Shown: in pieces, positions 42,902 through 51,963 of the stretch
How the letters are laid out: the number at the start of each line of letters is the position of its first letter
How positions within the stretch are numbered: the first letter of the stretch is position 1
Source: Leisingera sp. ANG-M7
Lineage (GTDB): Bacteria > Pseudomonadota > Alphaproteobacteria > Rhodobacterales > Rhodobacteraceae
Assembly: GCF_000813965.1 (NCBI RefSeq)
Contig: NZ_JWLI01000001.1
Location: 186,001-250,000 of the forward strand
DNA: 64,000 nt
Direction: 5' to 3'
Program-made: the position numbers and the translations under genes
Notes under the pieces: model-generated
Told to the model about the DNA's origin: nothing
Seen by the model: only the letters and a program-made list of their open reading frames with translations
The model's database searches: none

Positions 42902-43708
42902 ATGAAAATCGCCACTTTTAACATCAATGGCATCAAGGCCCGGGCGCAGGCGCTGCCGGACTGGCTGGAGGAGGCGCAGCCAGATGTGGTGCTGCTGCAG
43001 GAAATCAAGTCGGTGGATGAGGCGTTCCCGCGCGAGATCTTCGAGGAGCGCGGCTATAACGTCGAAACCCACGGCCAGAAAAGCTTCAACGGCGTGGCGA
43101 TCCTGTCCAAACTGCCGCTGGAGGACGTGACCCGCGGCCTGCCCGGCGACGACAGCGACGAACAGGCGCGCTGGATCGAGGCGACGGTGGTGGGCAAACA
43201 GGCGATCCGGATCTGCGGCCTGTACCTGCCCAATGGCAATCCGGTGGAGCTGGAGGCGGACGGCAGCCCGGTAACGGGCGGCAAATATGCTTATAAACTC
43301 GCTTGGATGGAACGGCTTAAGGCCCGCGCAGAGGCGCTGATGGCTGCAGAGATGCCCGCGCTGATGGCCGGGGATTACAACATCATCCCGCAGGCCGAAG
43401 ATGCCAAGCGCCCGGAAGCCTGGACCGAGGACGCACTGCACCGGCCGGAAAGCCGTGCGGCGTTTCAGAGGATCGTCAACCTGGGCTTTACAGAAGCCTT
43501 CCGCGCCCGCCACCAGGGGCCGGGGCATTATTCCTTCTGGGATTACCAGGCCGGCGCCTGGAACCGCGACGATGGTATCCGCATTGATCATTTCCTGCTC
43601 ACACCGCAGGCCGCCGATCTGCTGCGGGACTGCCAGATCGACAAAGACGTGCGCGGGCGCGAAAAACCGTCCGACCATGTTCCGGTCTGGGTGGATCTGG
43701 ACATCTGA
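42902..43708 (+). CDS. xthA: Exodeoxyribonuclease III
   Basis: This 268-residue EEP-fold nuclease cuts at abasic sites and removes 3' blocks in base-excision repair. It shows MKIATFNINGIKAR, VVLLQEIKSVDEAFP (metal Glu), GDYNIIPQ, the IRIDHFLLTPQA segment and PSDHVPVWVDLDI with the catalytic His. It lies alone, divergent from the repeat-protein operon, with a GGAGGCAAGCC site before the ATG. It is separated from the FAD monooxygenase by a strong stem-loop. Confidence 0.93.
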   Translation: MKIATFNINGIKARAQALPDWLEEAQPDVVLLQEIKSVDEAFPREIFEERGYNVETHGQKSFNGVAILSKLPLEDVTRGLPGDDSDEQARWIEATVVGKQAIRICGLYLPNGNPVELEADGSPVTGGKYAYKLAWMERLKARAEALMAAEMPALMAGDYNIIPQAEDAKRPEAWTEDALHRPESRAAFQRIVNLGFTEAFRARHQGPGHYSFWDYQAGAWNRDDGIRIDHFLLTPQAADLLRDCQIDKDVRGREKPSDHVPVWVDLDI

Positions 43709-43717
43709 ACACTGCCC

Positions 43718-43739
43718 GCGCCGCGCATCCGCGCGGCGC
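43718..43739. terminator. Stem-loop between xthA and FAD monooxygenase
   Basis: A 9-bp stem GCGCCGCGC / GCGCGGCGC with loop ATCC lies 10 nt after the xthA stop and upstream of the convergent stop at 43815. No U-tract follows. Confidence 0.5.
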
Positions 43740-43814
43740 TCCGCCCAACGGGAGCGGTTCATTTTCAATGAAACTGCGACGGGCGGGAGCCGCGCCTGTC
43801 CGCCTCTGCCCTCC

Positions 43815-44981
43815 TCAGGCGGTGACGTCGTGGCGGTAGATCCAGTCGAACTGGCTGACCATGCGGTCCGGGGCAAATCGGCCGCCCAGCTTCAGCACCT
43901 GATGCGCCGGCCAGCTGAGCGGTGCGCGCAGGTGGTATTTCCAGGCATTGTTGCTGGCCGCCTGCACGACTTTCTCGGCCCGCGCGCGTCGGCGTTCCTG
44001 ATACATGGCCAGGCCGGAAGCCATTCCCGCGGCTTCCTGCAGCGAGCGCGCCAGCACCCAGGCATCCTCCAGCGCCAGATTAGCGCCCTGCGCCATGAAG
44101 GGCAGCGTCGGGTGTGCGGCATCGCCCAGAATGGCGGTGTTTTCGCCGTGCCAGCGTTCCGCCACCGGATGGCGGAACAGCCCCCACAGCAGCACCTCGT
44201 CCACCGCCTCCAAGAGCGCCGCGGCATTGCCGCCGAAACCGCGGAAGGCGGTGCGCAGATTGTCAGGGTTATCCTTGAGGTTCCAGCCTTCCTCTGCCCA
44301 GGCCCGGCGCTCCTGCACCGCGACCAGGTTCATCAGGCTGCCATCACGCAAAGGGTAAGCCACCAGGTGCCGACCCGGCCCCATGAACACCTGCGCCTCC
44401 GGCGGCAGGTTCAGATGGTTAGGCACCGTGGCCCGCCATGCGACCTGGCCGGTGAAGAAGGGTTTACGGTCGCCGTTCAAAGCCACCCGGGCTTTGGAAT
44501 GCAGCCCGTCGGCACCCACCACCAGATCGCCGCCGCACTGTGCGCCATTGCTGAGATGCACCAGCGGTTGCGGGCCAGGCACAACCCGGTCGGCCCTTTG
44601 CAGCAGCCGCACCTGGACGCCTTCGCGGCGGGCCGCACCGGCCAGAATGCCAACGAGGTCGGAACGGTGCACAAAGTAATAAGGCAGCCCGGCAGCGTAT
44701 TCATCCAGATCCAGCCGCAGTACCTGATTGCCGCGCCGGTGGCCGCGCAGCACCACCGCACGCGCCCGCTGAGAGCACCAGGCCAGATCATCGGCCAGCC
44801 CCAGCGCCTTGAGCACCTGCACGCCATTTGGGGTGATCTGCAGGCCCGCACCCACTTCGGAGATCTTCTCGGCCTGCTCCAGCACGGTGACGGATGCCCC
44901 GAAGCGGCGCAGCGCCAGCGCTGCGGCCAAGCCGCCGATCCCGGCGCCGATGACGGTTGTTTTCAGGCCTTTGAGGTCCAT
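43815..44981 (-). CDS. FAD-dependent aromatic monooxygenase
   Basis: This 388-residue flavoprotein is of the salicylate/3-hydroxybenzoate hydroxylase type. It has GAGIGGLAAALALRRFG (FAD-binding, residues 12-28), the VVGADGLHSKARVAL (DG) motif and AILGDAAHPTLPFMAQGANLALEDA (second FAD and GD motif). It would hydroxylate an aromatic acid with NAD(P)H and O2. No pathway partners are adjacent and the substrate is unassigned. The gene lies downstream of dksA on the same strand, separated by the dksA terminator. Confidence 0.88.
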   Translation of the reverse strand: MDLKGLKTTVIGAGIGGLAAALALRRFGASVTVLEQAEKISEVGAGLQITPNGVQVLKALGLADDLAWCSQRARAVVLRGHRRGNQVLRLDLDEYAAGLPYYFVHRSDLVGILAGAARREGVQVRLLQRADRVVPGPQPLVHLSNGAQCGGDLVVGADGLHSKARVALNGDRKPFFTGQVAWRATVPNHLNLPPEAQVFMGPGRHLVAYPLRDGSLMNLVAVQERRAWAEEGWNLKDNPDNLRTAFRGFGGNAAALLEAVDEVLLWGLFRHPVAERWHGENTAILGDAAHPTLPFMAQGANLALEDAWVLARSLQEAAGMASGLAMYQERRRARAEKVVQAASNNAWKYHLRAPLSWPAHQVLKLGGRFAPDRMVSQFDWIYRHDVTA

Positions 44982-45018
44982 GGGGCTCCCGCAGATTCTC
45001 CGCCCGCCCCCAATGGAA

Positions 45019-45049
45019 CAAAAAACGCCGGAGCAAAAGGCCCCGGCGT
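45019..45049 (-). terminator. Intrinsic terminator of dksA
   Basis: Read on the minus strand, the arms ACGCCGG / CCGGCGT with an 11-nt loop are followed by TTTTTTG, 37 nt after the dksA stop codon. Confidence 0.8.
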
Positions 45050-45085
45050 CAATGTTTCCTGCGATTTTGCCGCCATAATCAGCGG

Positions 45086-45508
45086 TTAATCGTCGCGGTG
45101 GACCTTTTCGCGGCGCTCGTGGCGCTCCTGCGCTTCCAGGCTCATGGTTGCGATCGGACGCGCATCCAGGCGTTTCAGCGAGATCGGATCGCCGGTCACT
45201 TCGCAGTAACCGTATTCGCCCTCGTCGATGCGGCGCAGGGCCGAGTCGATCTTGGCGACCAGCTTGCGCTGGCGGTCACGGGTACGCAGTTCCAGCGCGC
45301 GGTCGGTCTCTTCGCTGGCACGGTCGGCGACATCGGGAATATTGCGGGTGCTGTCCTGCAGCCCCTCAATCGTGTCGCGGGTATCGGCCAGCAGGTCCTG
45401 CTTCCATTCCAATAGCTTGCGTCGGAAATATTCGGTCTGCCGTTCATTCATGAACGGCTCATCTTCAGCCGGTCGGTAGTCGTCCGGCAGAAACACTTCT
45501 TGCTTCAT
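45086..45508 (-). CDS. dksA: RNA polymerase-binding transcription factor DksA
   Basis: The 140-residue DksA has the coiled coil with the DxxDxA-type tip (NIPDVADRASEETDRALELR) that enters the polymerase secondary channel, followed by the C-terminal globular fold. The usual CxxC...CxxC zinc finger is reduced to a single cysteine (YGYCEVTGDPISL and ATMSLEAQ), as in the Rhodobacter sphaeroides homologue that still works as DksA with ppGpp. It tunes rRNA and amino acid promoters. A strong AAGGAG precedes ATG 45508. Confidence 0.93.
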   Translation of the reverse strand: MKQEVFLPDDYRPAEDEPFMNERQTEYFRRKLLEWKQDLLADTRDTIEGLQDSTRNIPDVADRASEETDRALELRTRDRQRKLVAKIDSALRRIDEGEYGYCEVTGDPISLKRLDARPIATMSLEAQERHERREKVHRDD

Positions 45509-45683
45509 TTCGGCTCCTTCGGTCTGGCCCATAATGCTGGTCATAAACTGCACCTCAACATTTTGGCTCCCCCTCTGCCGCAGCGTTTATCCCTATCGGA
45601 CAGGAATGTCACTACACAATAGTGGCGCTGTTTGGTTAAAACCGTGATAACAAGACGGCAACCACGGCTGACACGGGAAAGAT

Positions 45684-46523
45684 ATGCGATTTCAGGGCAC
45701 TAAGGAATATGTTGCGACCGATGACCTTAAGGTGGCGGTTAACGCGGCGGTGACGCTGGAGCGGCCGTTGCTGGTGAAGGGCGAGCCCGGAACCGGCAAA
45801 ACCGAGCTGGCCAAGCAGGTTGCAGAGGCGCTGGGGCTCAGGATGATCGAGTGGAACGTGAAATCCACCACCCGCGCCCAGCAGGGCCTCTATGAATACG
45901 ATGCGGTCAGCCGCCTGCGCGACAGCCAGCTGGGCGAGGAGCGCGTGCATGATGTGAAGAACTACATCCGCAAGGGCAAGCTCTGGGAGGCATTTGAAGC
46001 GGACGAGAAGGTCGTACTGCTGATCGACGAAATCGACAAGGCCGACATCGAGTTCCCCAACGACCTCCTGCAGGAGCTCGATAAGATGGAATTCCACGTC
46101 TACGAGACCGGCGAGACCATCAAGGCGAAGCACCGCCCGATCATGATCATCACCTCCAACAACGAAAAAGAGCTGCCGGACGCCTTCCTGCGCCGCTGCT
46201 TCTTCCACTACATCCGCTTCCCGGATGCGGAAACGATGAAAAAGATCGTCGAGGTGCACCACCCAGGCATCAAGGAAAGCCTGCTGACCGCCGCGCTGAC
46301 CCAGTTCTACGAGATCCGCGAGACGCAAGGCTTGAAGAAAAAGCCCTCCACCTCCGAGGTGATCGACTGGCTGAAGCTGCTGCTGGCCGAGGACCTGAGC
46401 CCCGAAGACATTGCCCGTGACGGCGCCGATGCACTGCCCAAGCTGCACGGGGCGCTGCTGAAGAACGAGCAGGACGTGCACCTGTTCGAACGGCTCGCCT
46501 TCCTGGCGCGCGGGCGGCGCTGA
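45684..46523 (+). CDS. MoxR-family AAA+ ATPase
   Basis: The 279-residue AAA+ protein has Walker A KGEPGTGKTELAK, Walker B VVLLIDEIDKAD, sensor 1 MIITSNNEKELPDAF and the arginine-finger region LRRCFFHYIRFPDAE. MoxR ATPases act as chaperones with a VWA-domain partner, inserting metals or assembling complexes. The partner here is the CoxE-like protein at 48347-49531. Two genes separate them: a DUF2927 lipoprotein and a tiny membrane protein. Confidence 0.92.
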   Translation: MRFQGTKEYVATDDLKVAVNAAVTLERPLLVKGEPGTGKTELAKQVAEALGLRMIEWNVKSTTRAQQGLYEYDAVSRLRDSQLGEERVHDVKNYIRKGKLWEAFEADEKVVLLIDEIDKADIEFPNDLLQELDKMEFHVYETGETIKAKHRPIMIITSNNEKELPDAFLRRCFFHYIRFPDAETMKKIVEVHHPGIKESLLTAALTQFYEIRETQGLKKKPSTSEVIDWLKLLLAEDLSPEDIARDGADALPKLHGALLKNEQDVHLFERLAFLARGRR

Positions 46524-46654
46524 CGGCGGTATGAAGCCACACTGGCAGGCGCACTTGCAGCGGCCTGCCTGTTTCGCTTCAATTCGCCGCCGCATTCCCC
46601 TATCAGAGGTGAAGGGCCAGGCTGCGGCAGCCAGGCCGCTAGGGAGACACCTGA

Positions 46655-48076
46655 GTGCCCGCGGACGCAGCAATTGAACCGTTCAAGACACCCCGCAACG
46701 GCGGGCGCCGCCTGATGCAGGCTGCTGCCGGAGTTCTGGCGGCACTGGCGCTGGCCGCCTGCACCGCCCCAACAGCCCGGGTCGAGGCGCCAACCCGCGC
46801 GGCCGCAACGCCACTGGCGCTGCCGCCGGTCAAGGTCTTTTCCGCGCCGCGCCCGCAAGCCCCGCAGCGCGCCAATGCGGAGATTGCCCGCGACTTCCTG
46901 GATCTGCATTTCCAGCTGGAGGGCGGCAGCACCCTGCCCCATTTCACCCGGTTCGAAACGCCAATCACCCTGCGCGTCACCGGCGCGCCGCCGCCGGGTT
47001 TCAACCGCGACCTGTCCGCACTGCTCAGCCGCTTGCAAGCCGAGGCCGGGATTTCCATCCGCCGGGTCGCATCCGGTGACGCCAGCATCACCATCCAGGC
47101 CGTCACCCGTGCCGAGATCCGCCGCGCCCTGCCCAAGGCGGCCTGTTTCGTGGTGCCCAATGTCTCGTCCCTGGCGGAGTACCGGCGCAACCGGCGCAGC
47201 CCGCGCACCAATTGGGCGCTGCTGCGCGAGCGCAGCCGGCTGGCGGTGTTCATTCCCAATGACACCAGCCCGCAGGAAGTGCGCGACTGCCTGCACGAGG
47301 AGCTGGCACAGGCCATCGGCCCGCTGAATGACCTGTACCGGCTGCCGGATTCGATCTTCAACGACGACAACATGCACGCGGTGCTGACCGGGTTCGACAT
47401 GCTGATCCTGCGCGCAACCTATGCGCCGGAACTGCAGACCGGCATGACCCGCGCGCAGGTGGCCGCCCGCCTGCCCGCGATCCTGTCCCGGCTGAACCCG
47501 CGCGGGAACCGCGTTGCAGCCTGGCCGCTGCCGGCAACCCCGCGCGCCTGGTCTGCAGCCTACGAACAGGCACTGGGGCCGCAGGCCGCCCTGCGTGAGC
47601 GGCTGCGCGCCGCCAACAGGGCTGCGGAAATCGCCCGCGACCTGGGCTGGAGCGACCACCGCCGCGCCATGAGCCACTATACGCTGGGACGGATGCTGCA
47701 TATCCGCGAGCCGGAGCTGGCACTGCGGCATTTCCTGACCGCTCAGACCTATTTGCAGGCGCAGCGCGGCACTGCCATCCACCAGGCCAAGCTGGCGGTG
47801 CAGCTGGCCGCCCATGACGTGGCCACCGGAGACGGCGCGGCAGCCCTGGCCCGGCTGAAACCCGCCGCAGCAACGGCGGCGGCGCATGAAAATGCCGCGC
47901 TTCTGTCCACGCTGCTGATGCTGCAGGCAGAGGCCCTGGATCTGCAGGGCAAGACGGTTGAGGCACGCCGGGTCAGACTGGACAGCCTGGGATGGGCACG
48001 CTACGGCTTTGGCCCGGACTGGGTGGTGGAGGCCCGGCTTGAGGAGGTTGCAGCGCTGCGGCCCGCTGGTTCCTGA
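46655..48076 (+). CDS. DUF2927 lipoprotein
   Basis: The 473-residue protein starts at GTG 46655 (GGGAGAC upstream) and has a lipoprotein signal ending in LAAC (about residue 36). The DUF2927 domain covers roughly residues 75-250. It includes CLHEELAQAIGPLNDLYRLPDSIFNDDN and LTGFDMLILRATYAPEL; its HEExxQ motif recalls metalloprotease sites, but no activity is established. The C-terminal half is helical and TPR-like. It lies between moxR and the VWA gene and may be an envelope client of that pair, which is inference. Confidence 0.85.
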   Translation: MPADAAIEPFKTPRNGGRRLMQAAAGVLAALALAACTAPTARVEAPTRAAATPLALPPVKVFSAPRPQAPQRANAEIARDFLDLHFQLEGGSTLPHFTRFETPITLRVTGAPPPGFNRDLSALLSRLQAEAGISIRRVASGDASITIQAVTRAEIRRALPKAACFVVPNVSSLAEYRRNRRSPRTNWALLRERSRLAVFIPNDTSPQEVRDCLHEELAQAIGPLNDLYRLPDSIFNDDNMHAVLTGFDMLILRATYAPELQTGMTRAQVAARLPAILSRLNPRGNRVAAWPLPATPRAWSAAYEQALGPQAALRERLRAANRAAEIARDLGWSDHRRAMSHYTLGRMLHIREPELALRHFLTAQTYLQAQRGTAIHQAKLAVQLAAHDVATGDGAAALARLKPAAATAAAHENAALLSTLLMLQAEALDLQGKTVEARRVRLDSLGWARYGFGPDWVVEARLEEVAALRPAGS

Positions 48077-48123
48077 TGCGGCCTGCAAGAAACAGATCCT
48101 GAAAGACAACGGACGGAAAGAAC

Positions 48124-48291
48124 CATGATCGTAATCCTCGGCGTTCTGCTGGGCGGCCTGATCGGCGCCCTGAAGGCAAAGAAACGGGGCGGCAACACCC
48201 TGGACATGCTGCAATACGGGGCTGTTTATGCCATCATCTTTGGTGTGCTCGGCCTACTGGCCACCATCCTGACCCACCGGGTGCTGGCCTA
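48124..48291 (+). CDS. Tiny two-helix membrane protein (55 aa)
   Basis: A 55-codon frame starts at ATG 48124 with GGAAAG upstream. It encodes helix 1 (MIVILGVLLGGLIGALKAKK), a short basic loop (KKRGGNTLDMLQYG) and helix 2 (AVYAIIFGVLGLLATIL). The small-xxx-small spacing of glycines suggests a tight hairpin in the inner membrane. It is 47 nt after the DUF2927 gene and 55 nt before the VWA gene. Function unknown. Confidence 0.7.
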
Positions 48292-48346
48292 GCGCCCCGC
48301 AAAGATCCGACGGCGCCAGCTTACCCCTGCCGGAGACCCTTCCGCG

Positions 48347-49531
48347 ATGTTCCAGCCCTTCTTTGAAAACCTGCGCAACGCGTCCATTCCTGTCAGCTTG
48401 CGCGAATATCTGACCTTTCTGGAGGGGATGAAGGCGGGGCTCGCCACCTATGACATCGAGGCGTTCTACTTCCTCGCCCGCGCGGCGATGGTGAAGGATG
48501 AGCGCAATATCGACAAGTTCGACCGGGCCTTTGCCGCTACATTTGAAGGGCTGGAGGCGATCCCGTCTGAGGCGGTCATGGAGGCCGTGGACATTCCGGA
48601 GGCGTGGCTGCGCAAGATGGCGGAGAAGCATCTGAGCGCGGAGGAAAAAGCCGAGATCGAGGCGCTTGGCGGGTTCGACAAACTGATGGAGACGCTGAAG
48701 GAGCGCCTCAAGGAGCAGCAGGGCCGCCACCAGGGCGGCAACAAGTGGATCGGCACCGCGGGCACCTCGCCCTTTGGCGCCTATGGCTACAATCCCGAGG
48801 GCGTGCGGATCGGCCAGAAGGAAAGCCGCCACCAGCGCGCGGTCAAGGTCTGGGACAAGCGCGAGTTCAAGAACCTTGACGGAGATGTCGAACTAGGCAC
48901 CCGCAACATCAAGGTGGCCCTGAAACGGCTGCGCCGCTGGGTGCGCGAAGGCGCGCAGGAAGAGCTGGATCTGGACAATACCATCCGCGCCACCGCTGAA
49001 CACGGCTATCTGGATGTGAAGACCCGGCCGGAGCGGCACAATGCGGTGAAAGTCTTGCTGTTTCTCGACGTGGGCGGCTCAATGGATCCGCATATCCAGG
49101 TGGTGGAGGAGCTGTTCTCGGCTGCGCGCGCCGAGTTCAAGCATCTGGAATACTACTACTTCCACAATTGCCTCTATGAGGGCGTGTGGCGCGACAACCG
49201 GCGGCGCTGGAACGAGAAGACCCCCACCCACGAGGTGCTGCGCACCTACGGGCCGGATTACAAATGCATCTTCGTTGGCGATGCCTCGATGTCGCCTTAC
49301 GAGATCGCCTATCCCGGCGGCGCCAATGAGCACTGGAACGAGGAAGCGGGACAGCTCTGGCTGCAGCGCGCGCGCGAGGCCTGGGCTTCACACCTCTGGA
49401 TCAACCCGGTGCCGGAGAAATACTGGGACTACACGCATTCGATCGGCATGATCCGGGAGATCTTCGAGAACCGGATGGTGCCCATGACGCTGGACGGGCT
49501 GGAACGCGGCATGCGGGAGCTGAGCCGCTAA
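48347..49531 (+). CDS. VWA domain-containing CoxE-like protein
   Basis: The 394-residue protein has a helical N-terminal region (MFQPFFENLRNASIPVSLREYLTFLEGMKAGL) and a C-terminal von Willebrand A domain starting near VKVLLFLDVGGSMDPH. The MIDAS motif reads DxGxS and not DxSxS, a variant known in this MoxR-partner group. The protein includes the central GGNKWIGTAGTSPFGAYG motif seen in relatives. It works with the MoxR ATPase encoded at 45684-46523. The substrate complex is unknown. Confidence 0.9.
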   Translation: MFQPFFENLRNASIPVSLREYLTFLEGMKAGLATYDIEAFYFLARAAMVKDERNIDKFDRAFAATFEGLEAIPSEAVMEAVDIPEAWLRKMAEKHLSAEEKAEIEALGGFDKLMETLKERLKEQQGRHQGGNKWIGTAGTSPFGAYGYNPEGVRIGQKESRHQRAVKVWDKREFKNLDGDVELGTRNIKVALKRLRRWVREGAQEELDLDNTIRATAEHGYLDVKTRPERHNAVKVLLFLDVGGSMDPHIQVVEELFSAARAEFKHLEYYYFHNCLYEGVWRDNRRRWNEKTPTHEVLRTYGPDYKCIFVGDASMSPYEIAYPGGANEHWNEEAGQLWLQRAREAWASHLWINPVPEKYWDYTHSIGMIREIFENRMVPMTLDGLERGMRELSR

Positions 49532-49554
49532 ACTCCATCGCCTTCTGACACCGC

Positions 49555-49720
49555 AGTTCTCCCGCGCCTGCAGGTACAGCGGCTGGCGCCGCCACCCCTT
49601 GGCAGCCTTGGGCAGGGCATTCTGCCTGCCTTGGGCAGGCAGAATGCGCGCCGGACCAGCAGGTCCGGCGCCGGGCCCAACCGGGTGGTTTGCATTTCCA
49701 ATGCAGCCCGGCCGGGCGGG
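49555..49720. repeat. Hairpin cluster with a partial, inverted family B element
   Basis: CTCCCGCGCCTGCAGG (from 49559) and a following GGCTGGCGCC match the reverse complement of family B (16641-16704, 17493-17553). They are followed by a perfect 13-bp stem CATTCTGCCTGCC / GGCAGGCAGAATG (49618-49646) and CCGGACC / GGTCCGG (49651-49668). The cluster lies between convergent genes ending at 49531 and 49741 and probably ends both transcripts. Confidence 0.5.
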
Positions 49721-49740
49721 AGGGCCCTCTTTGCAATCCC

Positions 49741-50109
49741 TCAGCCGGCCCACAGCCCCCAGGCGCCCAGGCCCGCAACCGGCACGAACAGCCAGCCCTG
49801 CGGCAGCAGGCGGTAGCCTGCCTGGCGCAGCAGCGGCAGCAGCAGGCCAACCAGCGCCGCCATTGCCGCCATGGAAGTCCCCGCCAGCGCCATCCCGGCT
49901 GCCCCGCGGGCGCCGAGGAAAAGGAACAGGGCCATCAGGCCAAGAAAGCCGGTGACCATGTGCCAGCACAAAAGCATGGTTTCGCGCGCTGAGTCGGGCA
50001 ACTGCTGCTCCTGCGCCAGCGGCCGGGCGCATTCACGGCCGCCAGCAACAGCGTGTACAAGCATCCACAGAGCGGCCAGCACCGCAGCGGCTAGAAGACT
50101 CCATTGCAT
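49741..50109 (-). CDS. Four-helix membrane protein, function unknown
   Basis: The 122-residue protein has four hydrophobic segments (WSLLAAAVLAALWMLVHAVAGG; LLCWHMVTGFLGLMALFLFLGA; MALAGTSMAAMAALVGLLLPLL; LPQGWLFVPVAGLGAWGLWAG) joined by short polar loops, so it spans the inner membrane four times. A periplasmic-side loop carries GRECARPLAQEQQLPDSARET, and a His lies in CWHMVTG. I recognise no named family. It is transcribed alone, divergent from the PhoD-like gene. Confidence 0.75.
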   Translation of the reverse strand: MQWSLLAAAVLAALWMLVHAVAGGRECARPLAQEQQLPDSARETMLLCWHMVTGFLGLMALFLFLGARGAAGMALAGTSMAAMAALVGLLLPLLRQAGYRLLPQGWLFVPVAGLGAWGLWAG

Positions 50110-50296
50110 CTCAAATCTCCTAAAAAATCAGCCGCATCGGTCGGGCAGAAGGCGGCAGGGAAACACGCGCGGCCACTCAGACCACGGCGGCCTCGGCAGC
50201 GCCACTGGCAATTCTGCCGCAGTCCCGGGCCATGACCCGGGACATTGCCGCCCGCGGTTGAATGCTGTGCAAGGCGCACTTAGGTGCTGTGGCGGC

Positions 50297-51763
50297 ATGA
50301 GCAGCAGCACCCGGACAACAGGCCCCGCCGGCGGACCCGCCGTGAAAGCAATCACCGGCCCCATCCTGATCCTCGATGATCTGCGTGATGGCCGAATGTT
50401 TCTGGCTGCCCTGTTCATTGCCCCGAAAGGTGCCACCCTGCCGCCGCTGCTGCTGGAAGATGGCGCAGCGCACCCCGAGCCGCTGGCGGAATACAGCGCC
50501 TGCACGGTGCTCAGGGCGCGGTTCAGCCTGCCTGCGGACCGGCCCTCTGCCTACCAGTGGAACGGCACCCGCTATGCGCTGGCCGGCGGTTTTGGCGGCC
50601 GCCTGCGGATCGCCTATGCCTCCTGCAATGGCGAGGAGCATGGCGACCTGGACCGCGACGGCGCCGAGCGTAACGCGATGTGGGCGCGGATGGGCGCGGA
50701 ACATGCGGAACAGCCGTTCTCGCTGCTGCTGCATGGCGGTGATCAGGTCTATGCGGATGAGGTCACACACGGCCACCCCCTGAGCGAAGACTGGCCGGAC
50801 CGCCTCCCCCGCGATCCTGCACCCGAAGAGCTGAACAGTCTGCGCCGCCACCTGCGCGAACGGTTCCTGGAGCGGTATCTGGCGGTCTACAGCGCGCCGG
50901 AGTTTGCCTGGATCGCCGCCCGGGTGCCATCGCTGATGCAATGGGATGACCACGACATCTGCGACGGCTGGGGATCCCTGCGCCGCTCACGCACCTGTTC
51001 CCCGGTCGGCCAGACCCTGTTTGCCGCTGCGCGGGAGGCGGCGCTGCTGTTTCAGCACGGCTGTGCGGACGGCGACCTGCCTGCCCGCTTTGCCGATCCC
51101 GAAGGCAGCCACCTGGGCTGGCGCATCGAAGCGCCGGGCCTGCGGCTGCTGGCCCCTGACCTGCGCTCGGAACGCAGCCGCCGCCGGGTGATGGCGCGGG
51201 GCGGCTGGCGGATGATGAAGGCAGCGGCCAAGCAGCGCTTTGACGGGCGCAGCCTGATCCTATCGAGCGTTCCGCTGCTGGGGCCGCGGCTGTCGCTGCT
51301 GGAGCTATTGATGGTGCTGACACCCCGGATGCAGAAATACGAGGACGACCTGCGCGATCAGTGGCAGAGCCGGGCGCACCGGGCCTCGTGGCGGCGGATG
51401 CTGCGGCTGGTACGGGACATGGCTGCGCAGGACGGCCAGCAGGTGACAGCCCTTTCCGGCGAGATCCACCTGGCCACGCGCGGCGAAATGGTGCTTGGCG
51501 GCGGCAAGCTGCTGCACCAGCTGGTGGCCTCGGGCATTTCCCACCGGGCGCCGCCGCGGGCCTGGGCCAGGGTGCTGGGGATGCTTTCGTGGCTGGGCGA
51601 CGCGCCCCTGCCCGGCCACCCCATCCGCATCCGCAAGATCCCCGGCCAGACCGGGCGCTATACCGCCGAGCGGAACTATCTGGTTCTGGAGCGCAACGGT
51701 GAAACCTGGTCTGCCGTATGGGAGCTGGAAACCTCCGGCCGGTCTGCGCCTCTGGCGCTCTAG
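50297..51763 (+). CDS. PhoD-like phosphatase/phosphodiesterase family protein
   Basis: The 488-residue protein shows the metallophosphatase core of PhoD-type enzymes: LLLHGGDQVYADE, MQWDDHDICDGWGSL, the LRLLAPDLRSERSRRRV segment and ALSGEIHLATRGEM with the distal His. Unlike secreted PhoD it has no Tat or Sec signal, so a cytosolic role is likely. The exact substrate (phosphomonoester or diester) is not evident. ATG 50297 gives a plausible start; the frame continues to 49871 without support. minC follows after 200 bp. Confidence 0.8.
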   Translation: MSSSTRTTGPAGGPAVKAITGPILILDDLRDGRMFLAALFIAPKGATLPPLLLEDGAAHPEPLAEYSACTVLRARFSLPADRPSAYQWNGTRYALAGGFGGRLRIAYASCNGEEHGDLDRDGAERNAMWARMGAEHAEQPFSLLLHGGDQVYADEVTHGHPLSEDWPDRLPRDPAPEELNSLRRHLRERFLERYLAVYSAPEFAWIAARVPSLMQWDDHDICDGWGSLRRSRTCSPVGQTLFAAAREAALLFQHGCADGDLPARFADPEGSHLGWRIEAPGLRLLAPDLRSERSRRRVMARGGWRMMKAAAKQRFDGRSLILSSVPLLGPRLSLLELLMVLTPRMQKYEDDLRDQWQSRAHRASWRRMLRLVRDMAAQDGQQVTALSGEIHLATRGEMVLGGGKLLHQLVASGISHRAPPRAWARVLGMLSWLGDAPLPGHPIRIRKIPGQTGRYTAERNYLVLERNGETWSAVWELETSGRSAPLAL

Positions 51764-51963
51764 GCGCCGCGCCACTGCCAGGGCGGCAACCGTTTTCTGC
51801 GCAACCCCCGGCAGATCATCTGCGGAAATCCGCCGCCAGACATGACGGCAGGCGCATGTCCGCCGACCCTGACCGGCTGCGGTTGAACGGCCTGCCTGCC
51901 TGGCGCTACCCAAGGGAAAAGCCGCGGCAAAACAAGGCCGCCATTTCCGAGCAGGAGCATCGC

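Noticed and set aside
46307-48214. 635-aa minus-strand frame opposite the DUF2927 gene
   Set aside because: It is a shadow of a well-supported lipoprotein gene and overlaps the moxR end; no domain is recognisable.
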